Source: DLAJ01 sp023663615
GTDB lineage: Bacteria; Bacillota; Clostridia; Lachnospirales; Lachnospiraceae
Direction: 5' to 3'
DNA length: 64,000 nt
NCBI GenBank assembly: GCA_023663615.1
Contig: JAMPHA010000001.1
Location: 434,001 to 498,000, forward strand
Below the pieces are notes generated by a model. It was not told the origin of the DNA. It ran no database searches and was given only the letters and a program-made list of their open reading frames with translations. This document shows positions 42,697-53,100 of the stretch, piece after piece (the stretch's first letter is position 1; every line of letters starts with the position of its first letter). Position numbers and translations under genes: made by a program.

Positions 42697-42968
42697 TCCA
42701 GGAGCTCCCTCATCATTTCATCCACATCCGTATAGGACTTTCCTAAAGAAGCATCCTGCTTCATCTGCGTTACCTCTTCCAGCGCCTTTTCGGTTTCCGC
42801 ATTCGGAATTTCTCTCGATACTGCAAACGGAATCCTCTGCTCTCTGATCGCCTGTTTTGCCGCCATCGTAAAAAAGGTTGTCATATCCAATCCAAGATCA
42901 GACATTAACTCCTGTAATTGCGATTTGATGCCCGTATCCATTCTCATCGTGATATTCGTTGTCGCCAT
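42693..42968 (-). CDS. type II antitoxin, RelB/DinJ family
   Basis: This 91-residue protein has a ribbon-helix-helix N-terminus (TNITMRMDTGIKSQL, LGLDMTTFFTMAAKQ) and an acidic C-terminus that would wrap the toxin. It neutralises the YafQ-like toxin and represses the operon. AAGGAG eight bases before the ATG sets the start. Confidence 0.93.
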   Translation of the reverse strand: MATTNITMRMDTGIKSQLQELMSDLGLDMTTFFTMAAKQAIREQRIPFAVSREIPNAETEKALEEVTQMKQDASLGKSYTDVDEMMRELLE

Positions 42969-43072
42969 AGCATCTGCTCCTTCTTCCCATGATACAATGA
43001 GCGCGATTCCCTATCCTGTCAGGTAAAACAAATATTCGTTACACTCGCGCCTGATTTTCTTCTGACATCATA

Positions 43073-43110
43073 CATTATATTGTCCAAGGCTGTAATCTGT
43101 CAATATATTG
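43073..43110 (-). promoter_or_regulatory. promoter and paired operators of the toxin-antitoxin operon
   Basis: Perfect TTGACA and TATAAT are spaced by 18 bases on the minus strand. The -35 box overlaps the palindrome CAATATATTG and the -10 box overlaps the near-palindrome CAATATAATG, 28 bases apart. Two related sites over both boxes fit binding by a ribbon-helix-helix antitoxin. Confidence 0.65.
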
Positions 43111-43196
43111 TATGTGCATTGTACTTGTTTCATTCTTCCAAAAGGGGAACAGCAGGTGAACAGCAAGGTGAGACTCCCGTTTCGCAAATGAAAATC

Positions 43197-43580
43197 TCAT
43201 TCCCGCTTTTCCCACTCCCGGCTCATCTGCGGCGTCCAGAACGGCATCTGCTGCCAGCGCTCCTCATCCCGCTCATACTCCCCGTTTATCCAATCGACCG
43301 CCATGCCAATCCCGTCCGTGTCAAAAGAAAAATCCGCATGATACTCCGTCTGCACGTCATGCTTCCCATACGAAAAGGGACCCTCCCAAACGGTCGCGCG
43401 AAGCACGGTCTTCTGCTCGTCCTCACCGGCTGCTTCCCCTTTTTGGGCACGCGCCGCGCGCTCTTCCTCTGTGTACGGCACCGCCGCCTTACCGATGCGG
43501 TACCGCAGTCCCGACAGACTTCCGTAATAATCCGTTTTCTTAAAAAAATTCAGCGGCATAAAGCTACTTTTATCAATCAT
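43197..43580 (-). CDS. conserved-looking protein of unknown function
   Basis: This 127-residue cytoplasmic protein begins IDKSSFMPLNFFKKTDYYGS and is rich in aromatic and acidic residues (WEGPFSYGKHD near 72). The start is the ATG with AAGGGA six bases upstream. No membrane segment or known catalytic motif is seen. It follows the end of the GT-C-like gene by about 55 bases. Confidence 0.6.
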   Translation of the reverse strand: MIDKSSFMPLNFFKKTDYYGSLSGLRYRIGKAAVPYTEEERAARAQKGEAAGEDEQKTVLRATVWEGPFSYGKHDVQTEYHADFSFDTDGIGMAVDWINGEYERDEERWQQMPFWTPQMSREWEKRE

Positions 43581-43635
43581 TGTCATCCCTTCTTTTTTCT
43601 TAACCATACCGCCTCTGTCAGCGATACCGCTTCCG

Positions 43636-45217
43636 TCATACATCGGAAGATAACAGATAAACGCCCCAGTCGCCCTCCTGTGCAAAAAAGGAAAACGCCG
43701 TTCCTGCTACTTCCAGCACATCGGCGCCCCCTGCGCCATAAACCACCAGCATGGAATTTTCAAAATTTACCGGTTGCCCCGCATAACTTTGATAATAATC
43801 AAAAACTCCTGTATACACACGGTCCCCTTCGTCAATAAACCAAACATATTCCGAGTGCTCTTCTCTATCGAGCAATCTACATATCTCCGCCCCTTCATAA
43901 TCATTAAAGTATACCGTTTCTATTCCCAGCTCTTTTGCATAACGGCAAATATTCCCAAATTCATCCCGGCTGCTCTCTCTTTTCAACACCTGCATATCCG
44001 AATCCAAAAGAAGCACCGCAAATAAGATGCCGGCTGCCATGCCGACCGCCCGTTTTTTCCTTTTTTCCGCCGTCTGACAATACGCGATCAAACGCTTTAC
44101 CGCTATGATCATGACCGGAATAATCCCGATCAGATGATAGCGGAACTCGAACAGTCCGCCGCTCCTTCTCAATCCGCTGCAAAGACACAAAACCAACAGA
44201 TTCATCACGGTAATACTGAACAATAAAACCTCTGACAGATCTGCCGCCTTCCCTGTTAAAATTCTTTTCCCCGATAGAAAACCGGTTCCAATCAAAGCGG
44301 TCGCAAATACCATGCGAAACAGCACTAAAATTCCCTGATAGGACATAATATTCACATACCAGTAAGTAACACCGCCAAACAGCTCGTAAATTCCCCAGAA
44401 GCAGGACACAATATTGTCGTGCAGTTCCCCCGGTACCACACAAAACTTCATGGCGCTCCCTTTCGGGTTAATTCCGAGTTTTACATTTATATACATCCCC
44501 AGCGCTGCAATCGCTATGGTGATTGCGGCAAAAAGATAAAAACACCGGGGTATCTTTTTATTTCCAATAAAATATTCCCAAAGAAAATAGGCGGCAAAAC
44601 AGGGCAGAACCCCGCACACAAACACATACATTCCGCTTGAAATCGTTGTGAGCATGAAAAAAGACAAATACAGCAGCGTAAACAGAACACCGCGCAGGCT
44701 CCGCCTCTTTTGTTCTGAAATCTGCATCAGAATACAAACCAGCATTAACGGAACCAATACTTTCACCACATACTGCGCTCCGTTAAAAAACAGCATATTA
44801 AAATAGGACAACATTCCGATTCCATAGGGAACCAGCGTCAGATTCAGCACGGACAGGGGATAGAGACAGGATTTCTTTCCACCCCCCCCCGGAAAATAAC
44901 CGGAAGACCGTCCATATCCAAATTGCGAGGAATATCGTATTGGAAATTGCAAACGAAACATAGATATTGTTTGTAATTCCATAGGCTGGCGCCGCAAACA
45001 GCAGCGAACAGTCCCATTCCGCCGTTGTGACATAGCTCCATCCCGGAATATACAGACTGTGATTGCGAAACACCTCTATCGCATGCACATACAATCTTGC
45101 CATATCGCTGTCAATATTCCGCGTCTGCAAAAAGAAATTGCAATATAACAAAAATACAATCTGGGCGCCTAACAGCATCCCCAACACGATTTCTACTCTT
45201 TTCACCTTCGTTTTCAT
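43636..45217 (-). pseudogene. GT-C-like multi-spanning membrane protein, frameshifted at a poly-G tract
   Basis: Two overlapping frames together make one protein of about 527 residues with ten or more membrane helices and a soluble C-terminus, the layout of GT-C-type glycosyltransferases. The first frame (start 45217, GAGGAG upstream) covers residues 1-113 and is correct up to nine consecutive G (44882-44890 on the opposite strand). The rest continues in another frame. Eight G would join them (FSGGGGKKS). As given, the product stops early at 44798. This is either phase variation or an assembly error. Confidence 0.75.
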
Positions 45218-45263
45218 TTCCGATGCTCTCCTCACAAACCAACCTATCCGTCTCCATAACCCG

Positions 45264-45315
45264 GAAGAATTGCCAAAGGCAATTCTTCGAAAGAGTTTGC
45301 GGAACGCAAACTCTT
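45264..45315. repeat. twin-hairpin dispersed element, copy 2
   Basis: Stems GAAGAATTGCC/GGCAATTCTTC and AAGAGTTTGCG/CGCAAACTCTT are separated by only two bases. They match copy 1 at 13567-13615 read on the other strand, including the joining CGAAAGAG. Loops differ while stems keep compensating changes. Confidence 0.75.
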
Positions 45316-45378
45316 ATGTGAGGTTTAGAGTTTCTTGGCGAATGCCTTTGGCATGAGCCTTAGAAACTCTCCTCACAT
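45316..45378 (-). terminator. large nested hairpin at the end of argS
   Basis: Successive paired blocks ATGTGAGG/CCTCACAT, AGAGTTTCT/AGAAACTCT, GGC/GCC and ATGCC/GGCAT nest inside one another over 63 bases. The outer arm touches the argS stop codon. It lacks a clear T run, so it may stabilise the mRNA end or work with the adjacent twin hairpin. Confidence 0.55.
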
Positions 45379-47144
45379 TACATACGTTCCGGCGCCGCAA
45401 ACCCCAGCAGGTCGATGCAGGTCTCCAAAATATCCTTTGTCAGCAGGATCAGCGCGATCCAGCCTGCCTGTGTCTCCTCATCCGGCTCCGCAAGAATCTT
45501 TGTCTCATGGTAGAAGCGGTTGAACTCGTTGGACAAATCGTAAATATAAGCGCACACCCGATGCGGTGCAAGCTCCTCCGCCGCCCCCGCGGCCATTGCT
45601 GGAAAACCGGCAGCCGCCAGCATCAGCGCCTTCTCGGACGCGCTTTTCGCCACGCTAAACGCCGCTCCGTCCGGCTTTCTTCCGCTTTCCGCATATTTTG
45701 CCAGAATGGATTTGATCCGCACAATCGTATAGAGAATATACGGTCCGGTATCTCCCTCGAAAGAAGTAAAGCGGTCCACATCAAAAATATAATCTTTCGC
45801 TGCCTGATTCGAGAGGTCTCCGTACTTGATCGCCGAAAGTCCGACAATATCCGCCGTGGCGCGCGCTTCCTCCTCGGACTCCGCATGTCCTTCCATGATC
45901 TTCTTAAACATTTCCTCTTTAATCTCTCGGATCAGGAATTCCAGACGCATGACGCCGCCCTCGCGGGTCTTAAACGGTTTTCCGTCCTTGCCGTTCACCG
46001 TCCCAAACCCGATATGCACAAGCTCTGTCTCCGGTTTTACGAGTCCCGTCTTCCTCGCGCAGCGGAATACCTGTTCAAAATAGAGATCCTGCCGCTTGTC
46101 CGTCAGATAAATGATTGTATCCGGCTCATACTGTTCCATGCGGTCCCTGATCGTCGCAAGATCGGTCGTATTGTAGAGCGCCGCCCCGTCCGATTTTAAG
46201 ATCATGCACGGCGGAATCTCTTTCGTGTCGCTCTCCTCTTTCACGTCCACGACAAGCGCGCCGTCGCTCAGATACGCATAGCCGCCCCTCTTCATTTCCT
46301 CCACCATCGCAGGAATCAGATCCTGTACGTCAGATTCTCCCTTCCAGAGATCAAACGATACATCAAGCTCATCATAATTTTTTTTCAGATCGGCGATCGA
46401 CACCGCCATAATATGCTGCCACAGGGCGCGATACCCGCGCACGCCGCTCTGCAGCTTATGGGTCGCCTCCATCGCCTTCTCCTTATAGTCCGCGTCCTCT
46501 TTGGACTTCGCGCTCGCCGTCGGATAAATCTCCTCCAGCTCCGAGATCGTAAACGGCGCATCCGCCGGATAGTCCCCCGTATACTGCGCGTCAAAATAAG
46601 GAAGCTCCGGTCTGCGCAGGGATAATTCATGAATAATGAGTCCCATCTGCAAGCCCCAGTCCCCCATATGAATATCGCCAATCACTTCATGTCCTGCATA
46701 ACGGCAGATGCGCTTGATGCTCTCGCCGATGACTGCCGAGCGCAGATGCCCGACATGCAACGGCTTTGCCACATTCGGTCCGCCGTAGTCAATGATGATC
46801 TTTTTCGCATTTCCCGCAGGCGTATATCCGAATTTCGGCGCCGTGCGCATTTCCTCTATATACTTTTTTATATAAGCGTCGGAAAGCTTCAGATTCAGGA
46901 AACCGGGCGCCACAGCGCAGACCTCCGCAAACACGGACTGTCCGGCAAGTTTTTCCGCAATCTCTCCCGCGATCGCCATCGGCGCCTTATGATACTGTTT
47001 CGCGCCCGCCATCGCACCGTTGCATTGATATTCGCACAAATCGGGGCGGTTAGACACCGTCACGCGCCCAAGCGCCGCCTCATATCCCGCCGCCTCAAAT
47101 GCCTTTCCCATTTCCTCCGATAGCAAATCCAGTAATTGTTTCAT
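45378..47144 (-). CDS. argS: arginyl-tRNA synthetase
   Basis: This 588-residue class I synthetase has the GGPNVAKPLHVGHLRS signature near 120-135, an additional N-terminal domain and the C-terminal anticodon-binding helical domain. The frame is open 75 codons upstream into queH, but family members start at the ATG before KQLLDLLSEEM. GGAG lies 13 bases before it, overlapping the queH end. It is co-transcribed with queH. Confidence 0.97.
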   Translation of the reverse strand: MKQLLDLLSEEMGKAFEAAGYEAALGRVTVSNRPDLCEYQCNGAMAGAKQYHKAPMAIAGEIAEKLAGQSVFAEVCAVAPGFLNLKLSDAYIKKYIEEMRTAPKFGYTPAGNAKKIIIDYGGPNVAKPLHVGHLRSAVIGESIKRICRYAGHEVIGDIHMGDWGLQMGLIIHELSLRRPELPYFDAQYTGDYPADAPFTISELEEIYPTASAKSKEDADYKEKAMEATHKLQSGVRGYRALWQHIMAVSIADLKKNYDELDVSFDLWKGESDVQDLIPAMVEEMKRGGYAYLSDGALVVDVKEESDTKEIPPCMILKSDGAALYNTTDLATIRDRMEQYEPDTIIYLTDKRQDLYFEQVFRCARKTGLVKPETELVHIGFGTVNGKDGKPFKTREGGVMRLEFLIREIKEEMFKKIMEGHAESEEEARATADIVGLSAIKYGDLSNQAAKDYIFDVDRFTSFEGDTGPYILYTIVRIKSILAKYAESGRKPDGAAFSVAKSASEKALMLAAAGFPAMAAGAAEELAPHRVCAYIYDLSNEFNRFYHETKILAEPDEETQAGWIALILLTKDILETCIDLLGFAAPERM

Positions 47145-47148
47145 TTCT

Positions 47149-47853
47149 CTATTTATGCTCCTTCCTAAACCTGCAAAACGGCATTTCCATACCGTCCCTT
47201 TTTTGCCGTTCCCGCTCCGCTTTTGAATACACACAGCCGCAATAGTCCTGCCGGTACAGCCCAAACCGTGCCGACAGCTCGACGGAACGCTTATAGCCGT
47301 CCTTTTTTTTGAAATCGGAAAACAGATAGGGCACCCCGTATTCCTCCGCCAGCTTTCCGCCGATCTCATTGAGCGCCGCCGCGCTTTTTAGCGGGCTGAT
47401 GGAAAGCGTCGTTGTAAAAAAATCATATCCGCCCCGCGCCGCCGTCTCCGCCGTCTCCCGCAGCCGCAGTTCATAGCAGCGCAGACAGCGTTCGCCGCCC
47501 TCGCGGCACTGCTCATAACCTTCCGCCATCTGAAAAAAATCCTGCGGACAGTACCGCCCTTCCAGGATTTCTATCTTCTGCGCCTGTTTCGTCGAATGCA
47601 TCCCCGTAAAGCATCCGCGCTCCACCTGCTCGTTATACGCCGCAATCAGGCGTTTTTCCTCCGCCGCGCGCTTCTCATATTCCGCCTGCTCCGTGATATT
47701 CGGATTAAAAAAGAATACCGTGATCCGAAAATACTCCCGCAGATATTCCATACAATAGCTGCTGCACGGCGCGCAGCAGCTATGTAAAAGCAGGGAACGC
47801 TCCCCCGCCGGTATGGTCTGGAGCAGCCGGTCAAGCTCTCTTTGAAAATTCAT
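47149..47853 (-). CDS. queH: epoxyqueuosine reductase QueH
   Basis: This 234-residue protein has HSCCAPCSSY near 24-33, CLRCYELRLRETA near 123, the SISPLKSA motif and a C-terminal YCGCVYS. These Cys residues bind a 4Fe-4S cluster and a second metal. QueH performs the last step of queuosine tRNA modification. AAAGGAG before the ATG sets the start. argS follows by four bases, and the EAL protein gene lies four bases upstream. Confidence 0.95.
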   Translation of the reverse strand: MNFQRELDRLLQTIPAGERSLLLHSCCAPCSSYCMEYLREYFRITVFFFNPNITEQAEYEKRAAEEKRLIAAYNEQVERGCFTGMHSTKQAQKIEILEGRYCPQDFFQMAEGYEQCREGGERCLRCYELRLRETAETAARGGYDFFTTTLSISPLKSAAALNEIGGKLAEEYGVPYLFSDFKKKDGYKRSVELSARFGLYRQDYCGCVYSKAERERQKRDGMEMPFCRFRKEHK

Positions 47854-47857
47854 CCGC

Positions 47858-50134
47858 TTATGATGCTCCTTTTACAACCTGACAATAGCTCTGAATATAC
47901 TTCTCCGCCGGTACAGGCTTCGCGTAGTAGTAACCCTGCACGCGCCTGCATCCGATGCTGCGGAGCAGTTCTACCTGCTTCTCGTTTTCCACGCCCTCGC
48001 AGATGACTTCCATGCCGAGTCCGTCCGCCATTTCTATGATCTTGTGCAAGATCAGCGTGCTCGAATCGGACGTGACCGCCTCGCTGAAAAATTCCCGGTC
48101 AATCTTTAAGACGTCAAACGGCATATCCTTTAAGGTATTCAGCGAAGAATAACCGGAACCGAAATCGTCCATGGACAGCTTGATGCCTTCTCTCTTCATG
48201 GCGTTTAATACAGAGATCATCCGGTCGCGGTCGTCAAACAGCGCCGTCTCCGTCACTTCCAGCTCTATATATTCCTTGGGAATCTTGCAGCTGTCCAAAA
48301 GCGTTTTTACACGGTCAATATATTCCGGGCTGTGGAGCAGCACCCTCGACTGATTGACGGATACCGGATAGATCACGCCACCGGCATCCAAAACGGAACG
48401 CATTGTTTTGCAGACGTTCTCCAGCATATAAAAATCCAGTTTCCCGATAAATCCGTTTTTCTCAAACACCGGAATGAACTCGTCCGGAAATACCATGTTG
48501 CCCTCCGGACGGATCCAGCGCACAAGCGCCTCCGCTCCGGCGACATGGTCGTTGACAATATCCCATTTTGCCTGAAGGTATACGTGAAACTCCCCATTGT
48601 CGAGCGCCTGCTGCATCTCGGATTCGATCTTGTTGACCTTGCTCATGTTGCGCATGATGGCGTCCGTGTAGTAAGCGACGCTCTCCACTTCGTTTCCGTT
48701 TAAGGAACGCCTCGCCGCGTTGGCGCGGTCGATCATGACATCGACGTCCCGGTCCTGCTTGCGGAGCTGATAAATACCGTATTTCATGCGGATCGGATAG
48801 GTGATGCCGTTCGCCACCGCATAGTCGTTGACCTGCCTGATATATTCTTCCCGCCGCTCGTTCACATCATTATCGTTGACCGTCAGCGTCACAAACTGGT
48901 CGGAATCCATGCGCACGCATAATTCTTTTTTGGTGGAATATACCTTCTGATAAATATCCACGCACGCCTTTAAGATGTCATCGGCGCGCAGATGTCCGTA
49001 CGCCTCGTTCAAGTAGCGGAAATTAGAAATGTCAAAACGCTGGACGATATAAGGCGTCTCTGTGTGGTTCTGAATGATATTTGCCGCTTCCCTGCGGAAA
49101 TAATTGATATTTTTTCCTTTGGTCACTTCGTCCGCGTAGGCAATGGCTTCCATCCTCTGCGTCACGCCGCGGACATAACGCCATATGAGAAACGTACCTG
49201 CCGCGCTCAACAGAAAAAGAATAAAGAACATAAAAATCATCTTGCGCAAAAAGCGGAAAATAAAACTATTCTGCACATTCATATCCGTCACGGCGGCAAT
49301 GGAATAGCCCTCCATCACGCTGAGACGTTTGAGCAGAATCAGGCATGTATGGGATCTCTCCGTCTCCACCTCAAGCGACTGCACCGCCTCCGTCTTTTCC
49401 GCATGGCGCATCTGCTGGATGCGGCTCTTGGAATTTCTGCTGCCCTCGGTCAGATCGTACATCTGCATATAAAAATTATTCGAAGCCACCTGCGCAATGT
49501 CCAGCGTATCATGCCCGCAGTAAGAGACAATCTTGCCCTCGTCTTCCATCAGCCAGCAGGCGCTCTGCGCATGCAGTTCCTCAAACATGCTGCCGCCCGC
49601 CATGCAGCTGCAGTCATACACTGCCGCAAGCGTTCCCTCCTGCCCGTTTTCCTTCGTGATGTGCAGGGGAAATAAAAGAAGCAGATCTCCCTCTTCCCAC
49701 ACATTTTCCAGGCTATGTACTTTTCCGGATTCCGCCTCCTGTATCTCATCCGCCCGCTGTAAAAGCGCATGCGATCCCTCTTCGGTACCGTCCGTATACA
49801 TCCTGCCGCCCGTGAAATACACAACCGTCTCAAACTCGCCCGTCCGCCGCGCAACATCCAGAATCGTCCGGTATACGACAATATTGTCTTCGGAGACTGT
49901 TTCCAGATTGCGCCCGGTTTCCATGAGCAGACGTTCCAAATCCGCAATTTTTTCATCCACAAGCGCGCTTGTGCGTTCCAGTATCGCCGGCTGTTTTTGT
50001 TCTACGTTTTTCGCGTAAGACTGGTAAGTCGTAACTAAAAAGACGATGCTGACAACCGCACACAGGGCGTATGCCGCCGCTGAACGCAGCATGATGTGAT
50101 ACAAGTCAGCGTTTGCAATTTTTAATGATCTCAT
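47858..50134 (-). CDS. membrane EAL phosphodiesterase with degenerate GGDEF domain
   Basis: This 758-residue protein has a first membrane helix near 17-38, an extracellular sensor region (about 40-280), a second helix near 290-315, a GGDEF-like domain and an EAL domain. The GGDEF signature is replaced by MDSDQF (about 416), so cyclase activity is unlikely. The EAL domain keeps AEALVRW, DDFGSGYSSLN and the ICEGVEN segment, so it should degrade cyclic di-GMP. It is the third c-di-GMP protein in the window. Confidence 0.9.
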   Translation of the reverse strand: MRSLKIANADLYHIMLRSAAAYALCAVVSIVFLVTTYQSYAKNVEQKQPAILERTSALVDEKIADLERLLMETGRNLETVSEDNIVVYRTILDVARRTGEFETVVYFTGGRMYTDGTEEGSHALLQRADEIQEAESGKVHSLENVWEEGDLLLLFPLHITKENGQEGTLAAVYDCSCMAGGSMFEELHAQSACWLMEDEGKIVSYCGHDTLDIAQVASNNFYMQMYDLTEGSRNSKSRIQQMRHAEKTEAVQSLEVETERSHTCLILLKRLSVMEGYSIAAVTDMNVQNSFIFRFLRKMIFMFFILFLLSAAGTFLIWRYVRGVTQRMEAIAYADEVTKGKNINYFRREAANIIQNHTETPYIVQRFDISNFRYLNEAYGHLRADDILKACVDIYQKVYSTKKELCVRMDSDQFVTLTVNDNDVNERREEYIRQVNDYAVANGITYPIRMKYGIYQLRKQDRDVDVMIDRANAARRSLNGNEVESVAYYTDAIMRNMSKVNKIESEMQQALDNGEFHVYLQAKWDIVNDHVAGAEALVRWIRPEGNMVFPDEFIPVFEKNGFIGKLDFYMLENVCKTMRSVLDAGGVIYPVSVNQSRVLLHSPEYIDRVKTLLDSCKIPKEYIELEVTETALFDDRDRMISVLNAMKREGIKLSMDDFGSGYSSLNTLKDMPFDVLKIDREFFSEAVTSDSSTLILHKIIEMADGLGMEVICEGVENEKQVELLRSIGCRRVQGYYYAKPVPAEKYIQSYCQVVKGAS

Positions 50135-50164
50135 CCGTTATTTTGTTTTCTCCCTGTTCCCTTG

Positions 50165-53100
50165 TCATGCTCTTTTTGCGATCCCTGCAATGTCAATGAG
50201 CGTCATTTCCGTTTCCCCGGCATTTTCCAGACTCGTCACGAGCGCGCGCGCCGTATCGAGCGAGGTCAAGCAGTTGACGCCCGTTTCGATCGCCGTTCTG
50301 CGGATCAGAAAGCCGTCCCTTGACTTGTCCCTGCCCTGCGTCGGCGTGTCGATCACCAGATCGATCCGGTGCCCCAGAATCAGATCCATAACCGTCGGCG
50401 ACTCCTGCTGGATCTTATTGACCCTGCGCGCCTTCACACCCGCGTCGTTTAATACCTGCGCCGTGCTCCTTGTCGCGTAGATCGTATAACCCAGCTTTTC
50501 AAAACGCTGCCCGATCTCGACTGCCTCCCCTTTGTCCGCATCCTTGACCGTTATGATCATCTGCTTGTACTTCGGCAGATCAATGCCTGCACCGAGAAAC
50601 GCCTTATACAGCGCTTCGCGGAACGTACGCCCGATGCCTAAGCATTCGCCCGTCGATTTCATTTCCGGTCCTAAGCTGATCTCCGCTCCCCTTATTTTTT
50701 CAAAAGAGAACACGGGCATCTTGATGGCGACGTAATCCGCCTCAGGCTGCAGACCCGGCTCGTAACCGAGTCCCCGGATCGTATTGCCGATGATAACCTT
50801 CGTCGCCAGCTCCACGATCGGGATGCCCGTCACCTTACTGATATAGGGCACGGTACGACTGGAACGCGGATTGACTTCTATGACATACACCTCGTCGCCC
50901 ACCGCAATAAACTGGATGTTAATCAGACCTCTGACATGCAGCGCCTTTGCCAGTCTGCGGGAGTACTCGGCGATGGTCTCCTTTACCTTTTCACTGACCG
51001 TATGGGCGGGATACACGGAAATACTGTCGCCCGAATGGACGCCCGTGCGCTCAATATGTTCCATGATGCCCGGAATCAGAATGTCCTCCCCGTCGCAGAC
51101 GGCATCCACCTCCAATTCCTTTCCCATCAGATATTTATCTACCAGGATCGGGTGATCCTGCTCATAGCGGTTGATGACCGCCATAAACTCCTCGATCTCC
51201 GCGTCGGAAAGCGCGATCTGCATTCCCTGTCCGCCCAGCACGTACGACGGTCTGACAAGCACCGGATAACCGAGCCGGTTCGCGACTTCTTTCGCCTGCC
51301 CTGCCGTATAGACCGTGCCGCCCGCCGCGCGCGGAATCTCCGTCTCCTGCAAAATGCGGTCAAACAGCTCCCTGTCCTCCGCCGCATCGACATCCTCCGC
51401 CTTCGTGCCAAGGATCGGAACGCCCATCTTCATCAGGCTTTCCGTCAGTTTGATCGCCGTCTGTCCGCCGAACTGGACGACCGCGCCGTCCGGCTTCTCG
51501 ATATTGACGATATTTTCCACATCCTCCGGCGTCAGCGGCTCAAAGTACAGTTTGTCCGCGATGTCAAAATCCGTGCTGACCGTCTCCGGATTGTTGTTCA
51601 CGATAATGGTCTCATAGCCTTCCTTCGCAAACGCCCATGTCGCATGGACGGAGCAATAGTCGAACTCGATGCCCTGCCCGATCCGGATCGGGCCCGATCC
51701 GAGCACGAGCACTTTTTTGTCCGGTTTTGTAAAGACCGCCTCATTTTCTCCGCCATACACGGAATAATAGTAGGGCGTCGCCGCCTCAAACTCTGCGGCG
51801 CAGGTATCCACCATCTTATACGCCGCGACGATGCCGTTCTCATAACGCATCCGCTTGATCTCTTCCTGCGGCTTTCCCGTCAGCGCGGCGATCACATTGT
51901 CGGGAAACTCCATGCGCTTTGCCTCTTTTAAGAGCGGCAGTGTGAGTTCTTCCCCGGTCAGCCGCTGTTCCATTGCGACAAGCGACGCCAGTTTGTCGAT
52001 AAACCAAATATCCACCATCGTAATATCGTGTATCGTCTCATAGGCAATTCCCTTGCGCAGCGCCTCCGCAATCACAAAGATACGCTGATCATCCACGATC
52101 TTTAACCGCTCCAAAAGCTCTTCTTTGGACAGTTCCGTAAAATCATAACTGCGCAGGCTGTCCACATGCTGCTCTAACGAACGCAGCGCCTTCATGAGCG
52201 CGCCCTCAAAGTTCGTGCAGATGCTCATGACTTCGCCCGTCGCCTTCATCTGGGTGGTCAGTGTTCTTTTTGCCGTGATAAACTTATCAAACGGCAGGCG
52301 CGGCAGCTTGACGACGCAGTAATCGAGCGTCGGTTCAAAGCTCGCGCAGGTCTTGCCCGTGATCGCGTTTTTGATCTCGTCCAGCGTATAGCCTAACGCG
52401 ATCTTCGCGGCAACCTTCGCGATCGGATAGCCCGTCGCTTTTGACGCCAGCGCCGAGGAACGGCTCACGCGGGGGTTGACTTCGATGACACAATATTCAA
52501 AACTGGTCGGATGCAGTGCGAACTGCACGTTACATCCGCCCGTAATCTCTAATTCGCTGATAATATTTAACGCGGACGTGCGCAGCATCTGATATTCTTT
52601 GTCCGAAAGCGTCTGCGACGGCGCGACGACAATGCTGTCTCCCGTATGTACGCCGACCGGATCCACATTTTCCATGTTGCAGACGGTGATGACGTTGCCC
52701 GCGCCGTCCCGCATCACTTCATATTCGATCTCCTTCCAGCCCGCGATGCAGCGCTCGACAAGCACCTGCCCGACGCGGGAAAGCCGAAGCCCGTTTTCTA
52801 AGATTTCCTCCAGCTCCGCCTGATTATGCGCGATGCCGCCGCCCGAACCGCCGAGCGTGTAGGCGGGACGAAGCACCACGGGATACCCGATCTTCTTTGC
52901 AAATACGACGCCGTCCTCAATGCTCTCAACCACGAGGGACGCCGCGACCGGCTCGCCGAGTTTTTCCATCGTATTCTTAAATTCCAGACGATCCTCCGCT
53001 TTCCGGATCGTCATGGCCGTCGTGCCGATCAGTTTTACGCCATGCCCGGCAAGAAATCCCGACTCTGCAAGTTCCATGCCGAGATTCAAGCCCGCCTGCC

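Noticed and set aside
47145..47369. 75-residue N-terminal extension of argS
   Set aside because: It overlaps queH in another frame and contains Cys/Arg-rich shadow sequence.
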